From positions 248,001 through 312,000 of the forward strand of contig CAWKNX010000011.1 of assembly GCA_963851085.1 (NCBI GenBank): 64,000 nucleotides of DNA, in the 5' to 3' direction. Under the pieces are notes generated by a model that was given only the letters and a program-made list of their open reading frames with translations, did no database searches and was not told the DNA's origin. Every line of letters begins with the position of its first letter. Position 1 is the stretch's first letter. The stretch is from DATFVJ01 sp963851085. Lineage in GTDB: Bacteria > Actinomycetota > Actinomycetes > Streptosporangiales > Streptosporangiaceae. Position numbers and translations under genes: made by a program. This document shows positions 33,950 to 42,227 of the stretch, one piece after another.

Positions 33950-34060
33950 TCGCGGTAACTTTGCCGCGGTATTTGCCGGAAAGTTACCGCGATCATGAAG
34001 CCCGGCACTGTCCGGGACGCTGCCATTGCCTGAGTCGTGATCGATGGCCCGTTGGGCGCC
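33945..34060. repeat. Long-hairpin dispersed element, copy 3
   Basis: Arms CATGATCGCGGTAACTTT (33945-33962) and its exact complement (33980-33997), 18 bp, with a 17-base loop. The tail GCCCGGCACTGTCCGGGA and TGATCGATGGCCCGTT match copies 1 and 2 for about 60 bases and then diverge. Confidence 0.8.
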
Positions 34061-34456
34061 TGATAGTGCCCCCAGCGGGCCGGCCATCCGCCCTTTGGGG
34101 GCAGCGCCGGGCTGCGTCCGCACCCACGACAAGCCGCGCCCCGGAAGCCGGGCCCCCGCTGTTGCGGCCATGACCCCAATCTGTGACCCGTCGGTAGCCA
34201 CCTCGTTTCCCGCACCGTTGCAGCCCGGTAGCGCGCGATCCGGGCCGCAGAGCGCCGCTCCGGCATGCCCGGCCCGCTCCGGCGCGGAGTCGTTCGGCTA
34301 GATGCGCGGCGGGATGCCGCAACGCTCTGCGGGCATGGACAGCGGCCAGATTGATCCTCAGCACATGGCGGCGTTCTGCGGTGAGGTACTGCCCAGGGGC
34401 TGAGCCGGGTCAGCCCGCCGGACCGGAGCCCGCATGGGCATTAGCACGGCCCGTCT
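34061..34456. other. Gene-poor spacer
   Basis: About 400 bases between the third hairpin element and the HxlR gene. Frames are open on both strands but show no motif; no further repeat copy was found. Confidence 0.35.
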
Positions 34457-35143
34457 TCAGGGCGCGGCAGTCGAGCCGAGGGCGGGGAAGGCGAACAGCT
34501 CGACCAGACGCGGCAGCGCCGACGCGTCGCCATCGAGAGCGACCGCGCCGGTCGCGACCGCCTCGGCCGGGGTGAGCTGGCGGGTAAGGAGCCGGTGCAG
34601 GTGTTCGTCCCTGGCCGTGATGACGAGGTCGGCGTCGCCTGGCGCGCCGGCGGTGACGGACAGGCTCGTGCCCTCCGCCCGGACCGTGAACGCGCCGTCG
34701 CTCAGCCGCAGCTCCCATGTTGTCGGACTGGCGATCCGCTGACTTTCGTCGTGGAACGCGAGCAGGGCGGCGACAAGCCACCGCGAGCGGGACGCGACGT
34801 CGGCGGGCAGGCGCCCCATGCTCTTCGTCCCCCATCGGCCGAGTGCCAACAGAATCGGCTCGAGCTCTCGGCCATACTCGGTGAGCTCGTAAATCGTGCC
34901 GCGGTCCGGCAGCGGCAGCAGCCGCCGGCGGACGACGTCCGACGCCTCAAGATGCTTGAGCCGCGCCGCCAGCGTGTTCGTCCCGATGCCAGGCAAGCCC
35001 TCGGCGAGATCGCCGAACCGCAGCGGCCCGAGCAGCAGATCCCGCAGGACGAGCAGCGTCCAGCGGTCACCGATCAGGTCGAGGGCGGTGGCGATGCCGC
35101 ACAGCTGGGCGTAGCTGCGCGCCGGCGCGGCGTGCGGGGACAT
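34457..35143 (-). CDS. HxlR-family winged-helix regulator with C-terminal SCP2-like domain
   Basis: 228 residues. Residues 10-105 form the HxlR winged helix (ALDLIGDRWTLLVLRDLLLGPLRF, LPGIGTNTLAARLKHLEASD, YELTEYGRELEPIL); residues about 125-220 look like an SCP2/sterol-carrier-type pocket (ELRLSDGAFTVRAEGTSLSV, DADLVITARDEHLHRLLTRQ), a known HxlR fusion thought to sense a hydrophobic ligand. It is divergent from the small monooxygenase-like gene at 35265 across an AT-rich promoter with an inverted repeat, so it likely controls that gene and itself. Confidence 0.87.
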   Translation of the reverse strand: MSPHAAPARSYAQLCGIATALDLIGDRWTLLVLRDLLLGPLRFGDLAEGLPGIGTNTLAARLKHLEASDVVRRRLLPLPDRGTIYELTEYGRELEPILLALGRWGTKSMGRLPADVASRSRWLVAALLAFHDESQRIASPTTWELRLSDGAFTVRAEGTSLSVTAGAPGDADLVITARDEHLHRLLTRQLTPAEAVATGAVALDGDASALPRLVELFAFPALGSTAAP

Positions 35144-35264
35144 GTTGCGATTACGATAACATACTTAAAAACCGCAATTTAACTTGCAAAAAGCAAGTGT
35201 GCTGGTAGGGTTGGCTGCGTCACCGAGAGGCTGGCAGATTCCGGACATGGATGGAGCACCGCAT
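35144..35264. promoter_or_regulatory. AT-rich divergent promoter with inverted repeat
   Basis: ACTTGC (35182-35187) AAAAA GCAAGT (35193-35198) is an inverted repeat in a markedly AT-rich stretch (35150-35192) between the HxlR gene and the gene at 35265. It is the likely HxlR operator; no clear -35 was assigned. Confidence 0.55.
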
Positions 35265-35555
35265 ATGAGCAAGACCGTCGTCGTCCGCTACCGGACCCGG
35301 CCCGAAGCGGCCGATGAGAACGCGCGCTTGGTCGAACAAGTGTTCGCGTCACTCGCCGAAGTCGCGCCAGATGACTTCCGGTACGCGACGTACCGGCTCG
35401 CCGATGGCGTCACCTTTGTCCATGTCGCACATCATGGGACGGAGAACCCGCTCGCGACCCTGCCCGCGTTCGCCGAGTTTCAGCGCGAATTGGCGCAGCG
35501 CTGCGTCGAACAGCCGGCGCCGAGCGAGGCGAGCACCGTCGGCTCGTACGGGTAG
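35265..35555 (+). CDS. Small ABM-like (antibiotic biosynthesis monooxygenase fold) protein
   Basis: 96 residues: SKTVVVRYRTRPEAADENARLVEQVFASL, RYATYRLADGVTFVHVAHHG and FAEFQRELAQRC follow the ferredoxin-like dimeric ABM pattern of small cofactor-free monooxygenases or stress proteins. GGAG is eight bases before ATG 35265; the frame is open 27 codons further upstream, across the presumed operator, and is not supported. Divergence from the HxlR gene suggests ligand-controlled expression. Confidence 0.75.
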   Translation: MSKTVVVRYRTRPEAADENARLVEQVFASLAEVAPDDFRYATYRLADGVTFVHVAHHGTENPLATLPAFAEFQRELAQRCVEQPAPSEASTVGSYG

Positions 35556-35616
35556 ACCGGCTGAGCTGCCGCTCGGTCTGTTCACCTGACCGGCCCGCAA
35601 CCGCAGGGAGAACGGC

Positions 35617-35991
35617 CTATTTTTCATCGCTGCCGATTAGATGACGTCGAATTAGAAACAGCACCCCTAGCGCTACCACCCCCAGGAGTACACCGGAGAA
35701 CTGAGTAGCGACTGAAAGACTCGAGTCCGTAGGCATTGTGACGAGCAACAAGATCCCAGAGGACAAACCCAGCATGAGCGGGTCTAGTGCCTCGTCGGGG
35801 CCTGGGGTGAAGAGCGTGTACGCAAGCTCGATGCCAGCGGCAATGGCCAGCGCGGAAGCGATCACCGTGATAGTGACGTGGGCGTTCGGCGGCGATGGAA
35901 CGGCGGCGCTGTGGCGCAGGGCCGAGTGCTGGTAGACACGCCAGCCAATATCGGCAACAGCACCAACGCCGACGAGCATTTGCAGAAACAC
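35617..35991 (-). CDS. Small three-helix membrane protein, unknown function
   Basis: 124 residues with three transmembrane helices (HVTITVIASALAIAAGIELA; LMLGLSSGILLLVTMP; FSGVLLGVVALGVLFLI). GTG 35991 or ATG 35979 could start it; AAGGTG lies eight bases before the ATG. It lies 76 bases downstream of the small acidic gene ending at 36068, possibly in one transcript. No family recognised. Codon use is less GC-rich than neighbouring genes. Confidence 0.6.
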   Translation of the reverse strand: MFLQMLVGVGAVADIGWRVYQHSALRHSAAVPSPPNAHVTITVIASALAIAAGIELAYTLFTPGPDEALDPLMLGLSSGILLLVTMPTDSSLSVATQFSGVLLGVVALGVLFLIRRHLIGSDEK

Positions 35992-36067
35992 CTTGACCCA
36001 ATGGGCCCAGGGCGTCCACCTTCGGTATAAACGGTTTCCTTGTGTGCGGCTGAGGATGCGGCCTTCT

Positions 36068-36355
36068 CTATCGAGGTGGTGCCGTAATGCGGTCGCCAGT
36101 TGGATCGATCGTTTCGTCCCGCCAGGCGACTCGGCACGCTAGGTCGTCTAGATCTTGCCAACAGGTGTCCTCGTCGCTAATCCTCACCCGTCGACGGCCC
36201 CGCTCACAAGTAAGTTGGACGTTACAGCTACCAAAAGACCACTGCTCCGGGGCGTCGTCGGCAGGCAGGTTCCGCTCCGGTTCTACCGTCCGGAAGTCGT
36301 TCTCCACAAGCCATTCACGGACCTGTGCTACTTGAGCAGATGAGAGGCTCGGCAC
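36068..36355 (-). CDS. Small hypothetical protein
   Basis: About 95 residues: SSAQVAQVREWLVENDFRTV, then NLPADDAPEQWSFGSCNVQLTC, RGRRRVRISDEDTCWQDLDD. It looks like a small immunity- or regulator-like alpha/beta protein but I recognise no family. The start is uncertain: GTG 36355 directly abuts a GGAGG, so a slightly different start is possible. It precedes the membrane protein on the same strand. Confidence 0.5.
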   Translation of the reverse strand: MPSLSSAQVAQVREWLVENDFRTVEPERNLPADDAPEQWSFGSCNVQLTCERGRRRVRISDEDTCWQDLDDLACRVAWRDETIDPTGDRITAPPR

Positions 36356-36484
36356 CCTCCGATGCTGGCACAAACCGGCGCTCGTGACCGGCCGAACGGG
36401 TTGGTACCAGCGCCTCGTCCGAATGCCGCAGGTTCTCGGCCTGGTTTCAGGGCGTCGGCCCGTAGGTGGCGTCACCGGCCACTG

Positions 36485-37999
36485 TCACCGGCCACTGTCA
36501 CCCGACATGTCAGGCGCCGGCTGGCCGCGCGGCTCTCCTATGGCCGCGTCCTCCCGCAAGGGGGCTTTCACGATCTTGCCGATTGAGTTCTTCGGCAGCG
36601 TGTCCCACACGTACACCTCGCGCGGCGTCTTGAAGCGGGCCAGCTCGCCGCGGCAGTGCTCGATCAGCTCGTCCGCGGCCGCATGCGCTCCCGGCCGAAG
36701 CGACACATAGGCGACCGGCTCCTCGCCGTACACCGGGTCGGGCCGGCCCACGACGGCGGCCTCCTGCAGCGCTGGATGCCGGAGCAGCACGTCTTCGATC
36801 TCCTTGGGGTAGATGTTCTCGCCACCCCAGATGATCATGTCCTTCTTGCGGTCGACGAGCACAAGGTAACCGTCCGGGTCGAGGTAGCCGACGTCGCCGG
36901 TGTGCAGCCAGCCGGCCCGCAGCGCAACGGCGGTCTCCTCGGCGCGACCGAGGTAGCCGCGCATCACGTTCGGCCCCCGGATGACAACCTCGCCCACCTC
37001 GCCACCGGCCAGGAGCGGCCCGTCGTCACCGGCGACGGCGATCTCCTGACCCGGGAGAGCCAATCCGACCGTGCCGGGCTTGCGGACGCCGTGCAGCGGG
37101 TTGATCGCCGAGGCGACCGTCGCCTCCGACAGGCCGTATCCCTCGATGAGCGGGACACCGTACCGCTCCTCGAACTCTCCGATGGCGTGCGCCGGCATCG
37201 GGGCGGCGCCGCACACCGCGAACCGCAGCGACGAAAGATCGGGTTTCACGTCCGGCGGGAGCGAATTGAGCACGAGGTAGATCGTCGGCACGGCGGAGAA
37301 GTACGTAGGGCAGTACCGCTCGGCCCCATCCCAGAACGTCTTCGGGTCGAAGCGGGGCAGAATCACGGTGGAGCCGCCCGCCGCGAGCGGCGATACAACG
37401 CTCACCATGATCCCATTCACGTGGAACAGGGGGAGGACCAGCAGCGCCCGCGTGTCCGGTCCAAGGTCCAGCGCCTCGATTGTCTGGTCGGTCATGGCGG
37501 ACAGGTTGGCGTGGTCGAGCATCACGCCCTTTGGCCGTCCGGTCGTTCCGCTCGTGTATACCAGCAGGGCAAGGTCGTCCGCCGCTGCCCTCGGCGGGGG
37601 CGGCGGCCCGTCGAGCGCCGCGATGTCGTCGAGGGGGATGAGCCTGGTGTGACCGCCGGCCAGCTTCTGCGCAGCCGCCGCGTCGGCCACGACGACCTTG
37701 GCAGCGGAGTCGGCCAACTGGTAGTGCGCTTCCTCCGGAGTGAGGACGGGGTTGACCGGAGTGACCGCGGCGCCGAGCCGCCAGCCGGCGAACAGGATGA
37801 GCACCATCTCGGCGCAGTTCGGCAGCATCGTAGCGACGACGTCGGCTGGGCCGATGCCGAGCGACGCGAAGCCACCCGCCAGTCGGTCGACCTGCGCCGC
37901 GAACTGCGCGGAGGTCAGCCGCGTGCGGGAATCTTGAACACATGGCGCGTCCGGATCCTGCTCAGCGCGACGTGCCGGGATGGTCGCAACATGCGCCAT
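36485..37999 (-). CDS. Class I adenylate-forming enzyme (long-chain acyl-CoA / fatty-acid-CoA ligase family)
   Basis: 504 residues. LVYTSGTTGRPKGVML is the P-loop, YGLSEATVASA motif A5, GWLHTGDVGYLDPDGYLVLVD motif A8 and PKNSIGKIVKAPLR the A10 Lys, so acyl adenylation and CoA transfer should both work. N-terminal residues 1-30 (MAHVATIPARRAEQDPDAPC) match the fatty-acyl-CoA ligase group; chain length cannot be read. GGAGGAG precedes ATG 37999; a further 50 codons are open upstream without family similarity. The gene stands alone. Confidence 0.9.
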   Translation of the reverse strand: MAHVATIPARRAEQDPDAPCVQDSRTRLTSAQFAAQVDRLAGGFASLGIGPADVVATMLPNCAEMVLILFAGWRLGAAVTPVNPVLTPEEAHYQLADSAAKVVVADAAAAQKLAGGHTRLIPLDDIAALDGPPPPPRAAADDLALLVYTSGTTGRPKGVMLDHANLSAMTDQTIEALDLGPDTRALLVLPLFHVNGIMVSVVSPLAAGGSTVILPRFDPKTFWDGAERYCPTYFSAVPTIYLVLNSLPPDVKPDLSSLRFAVCGAAPMPAHAIGEFEERYGVPLIEGYGLSEATVASAINPLHGVRKPGTVGLALPGQEIAVAGDDGPLLAGGEVGEVVIRGPNVMRGYLGRAEETAVALRAGWLHTGDVGYLDPDGYLVLVDRKKDMIIWGGENIYPKEIEDVLLRHPALQEAAVVGRPDPVYGEEPVAYVSLRPGAHAAADELIEHCRGELARFKTPREVYVWDTLPKNSIGKIVKAPLREDAAIGEPRGQPAPDMSGDSGR

Positions 38000-38413
38000 T
38001 TCGTTCTCCTCCCCGGGGCAGGGGCGCCCATGACAGGCTGCCGAGACAGTCGCGGTAGCGGAATCGATGCTGGGCCGGTGGGAACAGACGCGTGCATCGA
38101 TGACCTTGCCCATCGCGGCAAGACCTTGATCTTGCGCTCGCCGAGTCATCCCTAACAGAGGCGAATGTCCCCTTTGGCGGCCAGTGGGCCGGTCACTGGC
38201 TTCGTAACGCCCGCGACCGCGCCGGGCAGGGCGGCACCTACAGCAGCGGAAAACCGCCGGTGCCTGAGGTCCCGGCCATTGGAGCGCGGCCGGGTCGACC
38301 AGATCGTGGACACGAGCTGGCCAGCCTCGCGTTTCAAGCTCGCGCGGGTGGGCGGCTCGCGCATGTCAGCGCCGTTTCAGCGCCGTTCCAGCCCTGGGTG
38401 ACACGGTGCTGCA
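38000..38413. other. Spacer upstream of the acyl-CoA ligase
   Basis: 414 bases, including the presumed promoter of the acyl-CoA ligase. No repeat, RNA gene or plausible open frame recognised. Confidence 0.35.
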
Positions 38414-38584
38414 ATGGCGGTAGCGAGCTCGGGCGCTCGCGTGCGGCGGCCGCCTGGCCGGTACTCGCCTAGCCGACCGCGCCGGCTGAAGGTCGCCGCC
38501 CTACTGAACACCACCGCGCTGCTCGCCACCACCGCGGTATTCGCCGCAGTCGGCCCCAAGCTCCCGCCCTACTCGGGTGACTAG
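38414..38584 (+). CDS. Possible 56-residue single-pass membrane peptide
   Basis: ATG 38414 opens a frame with an Arg-rich N-terminus (VRRPPGRYSPSRPRRL) and one hydrophobic helix (VAALLNTTALLATTAVFAA) before KLPPYSGD and TAG at 38582. Codons are GC-biased and the arrangement of a positively charged start before one helix looks natural. The ribosome site is weak, and the opposite strand is also open, so this is tentative. Confidence 0.35.
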   Translation: MAVASSGARVRRPPGRYSPSRPRRLKVAALLNTTALLATTAVFAAVGPKLPPYSGD

Positions 38585-38849
38585 CCGCCCCCGCTGACAC
38601 AGCCCGACATCGCCTCCCCCACTGTGCCGGGGCTTTCTTCTCCGGCCGGGCCGGGCCGCGCGCTGCGCCGACCCGCAGCGTGCGGCCTCGCTCGCCGCGG
38701 GGCCTCGCTCGCCGCGCGGCCTCGCTCACGGAGTGGCCTCGGCTCAGCGCGCGGGCTCGAGTGGTTTCGCTCGCCGAACTGCGCGACGTTCCCGAACGCC
38801 ACCTGCCCGGCCCGTATCGCCCGACGACACGATGCCCGTCGCCGGATCG
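38585..38849. other. Spacer with short tandem repeat
   Basis: Between 38688 and 38735 the unit GCCTCGCTCGCCGCG is repeated two to three times with changes. No other feature was seen before the end of the large lipoprotein gene. Confidence 0.4.
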
Positions 38850-41345
38850 TCATTGCCCGTGCTGGGCTGGTCCAAGCGTCGCCGCGAAGATCAGTGCCAA
38901 CAGGATCCAGCGGCTGAGCTGACCATCGCTTACCGCCACTTGGCGGTCGGCCGCAGCGTTATCCAGACGGTTCCGCAGTCGTCTGCGCTCTTCGGCGTCG
39001 GCACAAAGGTCACACAGTATCGCGGGGGAGTCGACATCGACCGCCAGGAGCAGGTCGAGTTCGCCAAGATTCGGGCCGTCCGGCTTGAGATCGCTCAACC
39101 GCGCGATCTGCCGCCAGCGTCCGACAACGAGCGGCGGTACTCCGACGTCCTTGGCGAAACGTCCCTGCGCCGCCTCCGTAGCCGTCATCCGGAGCAGATC
39201 ACTTGCGGTGTGAATGCCAATCTCGCGTAGCCGGTCGGCATGGCTGGCCAAAGGCTCAAGGGCCACGAAGGATTTCGGCGGCGGGTCACCGACGAGGCGG
39301 CTGAACTCTTCCGCATGGGAGCTGGTGCGTAGCTGCTTGAAGGACGGGTCGCGCCGTGCCCACAGTCGCAGCCCGTTGTCGGCAGCCGCGACCTTCAGAT
39401 CACGAAGCGCAGTTTCGTAATCATGTTTCCAGACTGCCAAACATGCTTTCTGGTACGAGAGCTCGGCGTTCGGCTGGTCCGGTGGCTGCCACTTCTGCGC
39501 CTTTTCTCTGATGGCTCGAGCGTGCTCCAGGTCGATGGGATATTCCATTGGGGGGTTGCCCAGCCGCGCTTTTTCCACGCCCTCCCAGAGCATGCCGGCC
39601 GCGGGCCTTAGGTAGTCGAGTAGATCCTTCAGCGGATCATGTGGACCCCTGCCCCGTAAACCCATGAACCTCCTGGTTTCCTTGATCTCGGGTAGCTTTT
39701 CGATGAGTTCGGCCGTCCAGCACCGTGCTTGCCGCCAATCAGCGGCGCAGTGGCCGTCGAGGTACACGTTGAACGAGCCGGCGGCGGCGCTGAAGAGAAC
39801 CCGCAGGCGCAGCGCCTCATAGCCGGGCCCGGCCAGCCTCTTTTTCATTTTCACGGCTATCTCGCGGATCCGCTCCGCGAATTCGCGGCGGCTGTCGCGA
39901 TCCGTGGCCTGCCGGCCGTCCACATACGCCTGGGCAACCTCGGCGGTCAGGTTCTCTGGATCGACGTCGATGGCGCGGGCGAGCATCGCCTGACTCCGGC
40001 GTTGGTCCCTGTCCGGGTGGGTAGCCAGGGCCTGCCCAGCCACGCTTTCCCATCGCGTCGCGCCGGTCAGCCCCAGCCTGAGCTTCCGATGTTTGTTCGC
40101 CATCTCAACCAGCACGATCGCCGCCGCGCACGTCAGCATCCCGCATCGGTCAATGGTCTTCGCGTATGCCGCGCCGTTCGACGGATCCGACGTGGATCCC
40201 GAGTCGGCGAAAAATAGCGATGCCCGATCGGCCGGTACGGTTACTGTCGGCCGCCCGTTGCGACGCATGATCACTAATAACTGATCGTCGTCGATCAGGG
40301 TGACGGTGGCCTGCCATGGTGCGACCGGTATGCCCGCCCGCAGGAGGCTCACCACCGCGGCAAGCATGGTGCCGCCAGGCAGGGCTGACATGGCCTGGCC
40401 GCTCAGGGCCGTGACGTCGGTCTGCTGCGGCAGTTCGAACCCGCGCGGCGACCTGCCGCCCAGCTCTTGCAAACGGCCGGCCAGGTACGCGGTCGCTGCC
40501 TGATCGGGGTTGCCAGCCTTGTCGTGGACCCCGAGTTGCAGGCCGATGCCTGAGCGCAGCCACCACGCGAGCAACAGGCATCCGAGCACGAGGAGAACCC
40601 CGGCGGCGGTCAGGAGCCAGGGCCATGCCCGCCCGGCAGGGCCAGGCAGCCACCTGGTCAGCCCGGTCACGGCCGCTGCTATCGCTGTCAGTGCGCCGAG
40701 CGAGAGGAGCACTATGCCGGACACCTTCACCTGCAGGTGTCCGGCGGGCAGTTCCGGAATGGGCAGCCGCGCGCCGACGCGGGTCAGCAGGACCAGGACG
40801 TAGCCTGCGACTCCAACGGCCAGGACCCACAGGAGTAGCTGGCCGACAGGCACCAGCGTGTCGGTGACAAACTGGTGCCAGCGGTCGCGAGTTTGCTGGA
40901 CGCTGTTGGGCTGCTGCTCATCCAACGTCCGCAGTCCGCTCGCCGCCGCCCCGTTGCCCTGATCCTCACCGAGGGCAGCCTCGTAGTACGACCGAGCGGG
41001 CGCTGGCTGACCTTCCGCCGATGCGCGGTCACCTAGCGCGGCTAAGTGCGCGGCCTTGTCGCGTGCCTGCGCGACTTGCTCAAGCCCGGGCAGAGCGCAT
41101 TGGGCCGGGCCACCCCGCACAGCCGGTGCCAGCAACGACTCGTACTGCGCCTCCGCCAGTGCCAGCAGCCCGCGCTGCATCAGATCGTCCGCAATGGCGC
41201 AGCGAGAGTGATCGAGGCTGATCGACGGCGAAGGCGACGGCGGTGATGCGGTCTTCGGCGGTAACGCCGAGGCACACCCCGCGATCGTGGCGGTCAGCGT
41301 GAACACGCCCAGAGCGAAGCGCAGCGGATACGTACGGCCAGACAT
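38850..41345 (-). CDS. 831-residue membrane lipoprotein with TPR-like, membrane and helix-hairpin-helix-like domains
   Basis: Begins with a signal peptide and lipobox TIAGC (Cys24), then a TPR-like region (about 45-150, RGLLALAEAQYESLL, PARSYYEAALGED), three transmembrane helices (LLLWVLAVGVAGYVLVLL; VSGIVLLSLGALTAIAAAV; WPWLLTAAGVLLVLGCLLLA; about 165-270), a mixed alpha/beta domain, more TPR-like helices (YQKACLAVWKHDYETALRDL), a DUF4332/HhH-like helix pair (LREIGIHTASDLLRMTATEA) and a final hydrophobic helix (WILLALIFAATLG). A membrane-anchored scaffold with domains on both sides is suggested; the function is unknown. ATG 41345 is chosen for the signal peptide; the frame runs 104 codons further upstream without support. 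Confidence 0.75.
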   Translation of the reverse strand: MSGRTYPLRFALGVFTLTATIAGCASALPPKTASPPSPSPSISLDHSRCAIADDLMQRGLLALAEAQYESLLAPAVRGGPAQCALPGLEQVAQARDKAAHLAALGDRASAEGQPAPARSYYEAALGEDQGNGAAASGLRTLDEQQPNSVQQTRDRWHQFVTDTLVPVGQLLLWVLAVGVAGYVLVLLTRVGARLPIPELPAGHLQVKVSGIVLLSLGALTAIAAAVTGLTRWLPGPAGRAWPWLLTAAGVLLVLGCLLLAWWLRSGIGLQLGVHDKAGNPDQAATAYLAGRLQELGGRSPRGFELPQQTDVTALSGQAMSALPGGTMLAAVVSLLRAGIPVAPWQATVTLIDDDQLLVIMRRNGRPTVTVPADRASLFFADSGSTSDPSNGAAYAKTIDRCGMLTCAAAIVLVEMANKHRKLRLGLTGATRWESVAGQALATHPDRDQRRSQAMLARAIDVDPENLTAEVAQAYVDGRQATDRDSRREFAERIREIAVKMKKRLAGPGYEALRLRVLFSAAAGSFNVYLDGHCAADWRQARCWTAELIEKLPEIKETRRFMGLRGRGPHDPLKDLLDYLRPAAGMLWEGVEKARLGNPPMEYPIDLEHARAIREKAQKWQPPDQPNAELSYQKACLAVWKHDYETALRDLKVAAADNGLRLWARRDPSFKQLRTSSHAEEFSRLVGDPPPKSFVALEPLASHADRLREIGIHTASDLLRMTATEAAQGRFAKDVGVPPLVVGRWRQIARLSDLKPDGPNLGELDLLLAVDVDSPAILCDLCADAEERRRLRNRLDNAAADRQVAVSDGQLSRWILLALIFAATLGPAQHGQ

Positions 41346-41450
41346 AAGCCCCCCCCGGAGCCAGACGTCAACTCTCAGCTTCCAACCAATTGTGATCCCA
41401 GGCAAGCGCTGCCGGACTCCGGCCCGCGGTGGTGAAGAGAAAACCTGATA

Positions 41451-41466
41451 CCGAACGGCTGCCGTG
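41451..41466. repeat. Copy of the short dispersed motif
   Basis: Exact CCGAACGGCTGCCGTG in the spacer between the large lipoprotein gene and the GNAT gene; the same 16 bases recur at 57978-57993, and variants at 22074, 28874, 28956, 43287 and 57775. Confidence 0.8.
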
Positions 41467-41578
41467 TGGCGCGCCGCGGCTCCGTGCGGCTCGCCGCCGG
41501 GGCAGGACGTTGAACGCCTGGCTGAGCGGGCGACGATAACCATTCGCGCGTACTGCCGTGCCGGCGAGACCATGTCGC

Positions 41579-42058
41579 ATGGTAGTGGTGCGCGAGGTGA
41601 ACGCGGATGGCTGGCGGGCCATGCGCGATGTGCGTCTCGAGGCGTTGCGGGACGCACCGCAGGCGTTCGCGTCGACGTACGAGCGGGAGGTCACCTTCGC
41701 CGAAGCTGACTGGCAGCGCAGAATCACTGGCGGCGGCAACTTCCTCGCCCACGCGCCGGAACTCGACGCCGCGCCGGTTGGAATCGTCGGCGGGTTCGAG
41801 GCCGAACCGGGCGCGATTGAGCTGGTTTCGCTATGGGTGCGCCCGCGGGCGCGCGGGCATGGGGTCGGCGCGTTGCTCGTCGAGGCCGTCACCAGCTGGG
41901 CGTGGGCAAAGGGAATACCTCGCGTGCACCTGTGGGTGACCGAGACCAACAGTGCCCGCCTGCTGTACGAACGGTGCGGATTCAGGCCGACCGCAGAGCG
42001 CCAGCCGCTGCCGTCTGATCCGAAGCTGACCGAGATCGGCATGGTGCGCTCCCGTTGA
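41579..42058 (+). CDS. GNAT family N-acetyltransferase
   Basis: 159 residues in one GNAT domain. VVVREVNADGWRAMRDVRLEAL is strand 1/helix 1, LVSLWVRPRARGHGVGALLVEAV carries the R/Q-x-x-G-x-G/A acetyl-CoA loop (RARGHGVG), and VTETNSARLLYERCGFRPT the C-terminal strand and loop. The acceptor substrate (small amine, peptide or protein) is unknown. ATG 41579 begins seven residues before the fold; an upstream in-frame ATG at 41558 is possible but unsupported by a ribosome site. Confidence 0.88.
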   Translation: MVVVREVNADGWRAMRDVRLEALRDAPQAFASTYEREVTFAEADWQRRITGGGNFLAHAPELDAAPVGIVGGFEAEPGAIELVSLWVRPRARGHGVGALLVEAVTSWAWAKGIPRVHLWVTETNSARLLYERCGFRPTAERQPLPSDPKLTEIGMVRSR

Positions 42059-42203
42059 CGGTTATCGCGCCCGCGTTTACCGGCACCACGATCTGCGGAA
42101 CCAGGCACGCTGCCCGGAATACGCCGCTCTGATCGCGATGCGGCGCGGCGCCGTCGCCGTGATGGCGGCTGGCAGCGCTGCGCGGGGAAGTGGTAGATCA
42201 TCA

Positions 42204-42227
42204 ATTCTCTGACTATAGTCAGAGAAT
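42204..42227 (+). promoter_or_regulatory. Perfect 24-bp palindromic operator in an apparently leaderless promoter
   Basis: ATTCTCTGACTA (42204-42215) followed by its exact complement (42216-42227). The palindrome contains TATAGT at 42214-42219, six bases before ATG 42226, the spacing of an actinobacterial leaderless -10 box, and no ribosome site precedes the ATG. So the MarR gene very likely starts transcription at its own start codon, inside its own operator. Confidence 0.8.
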
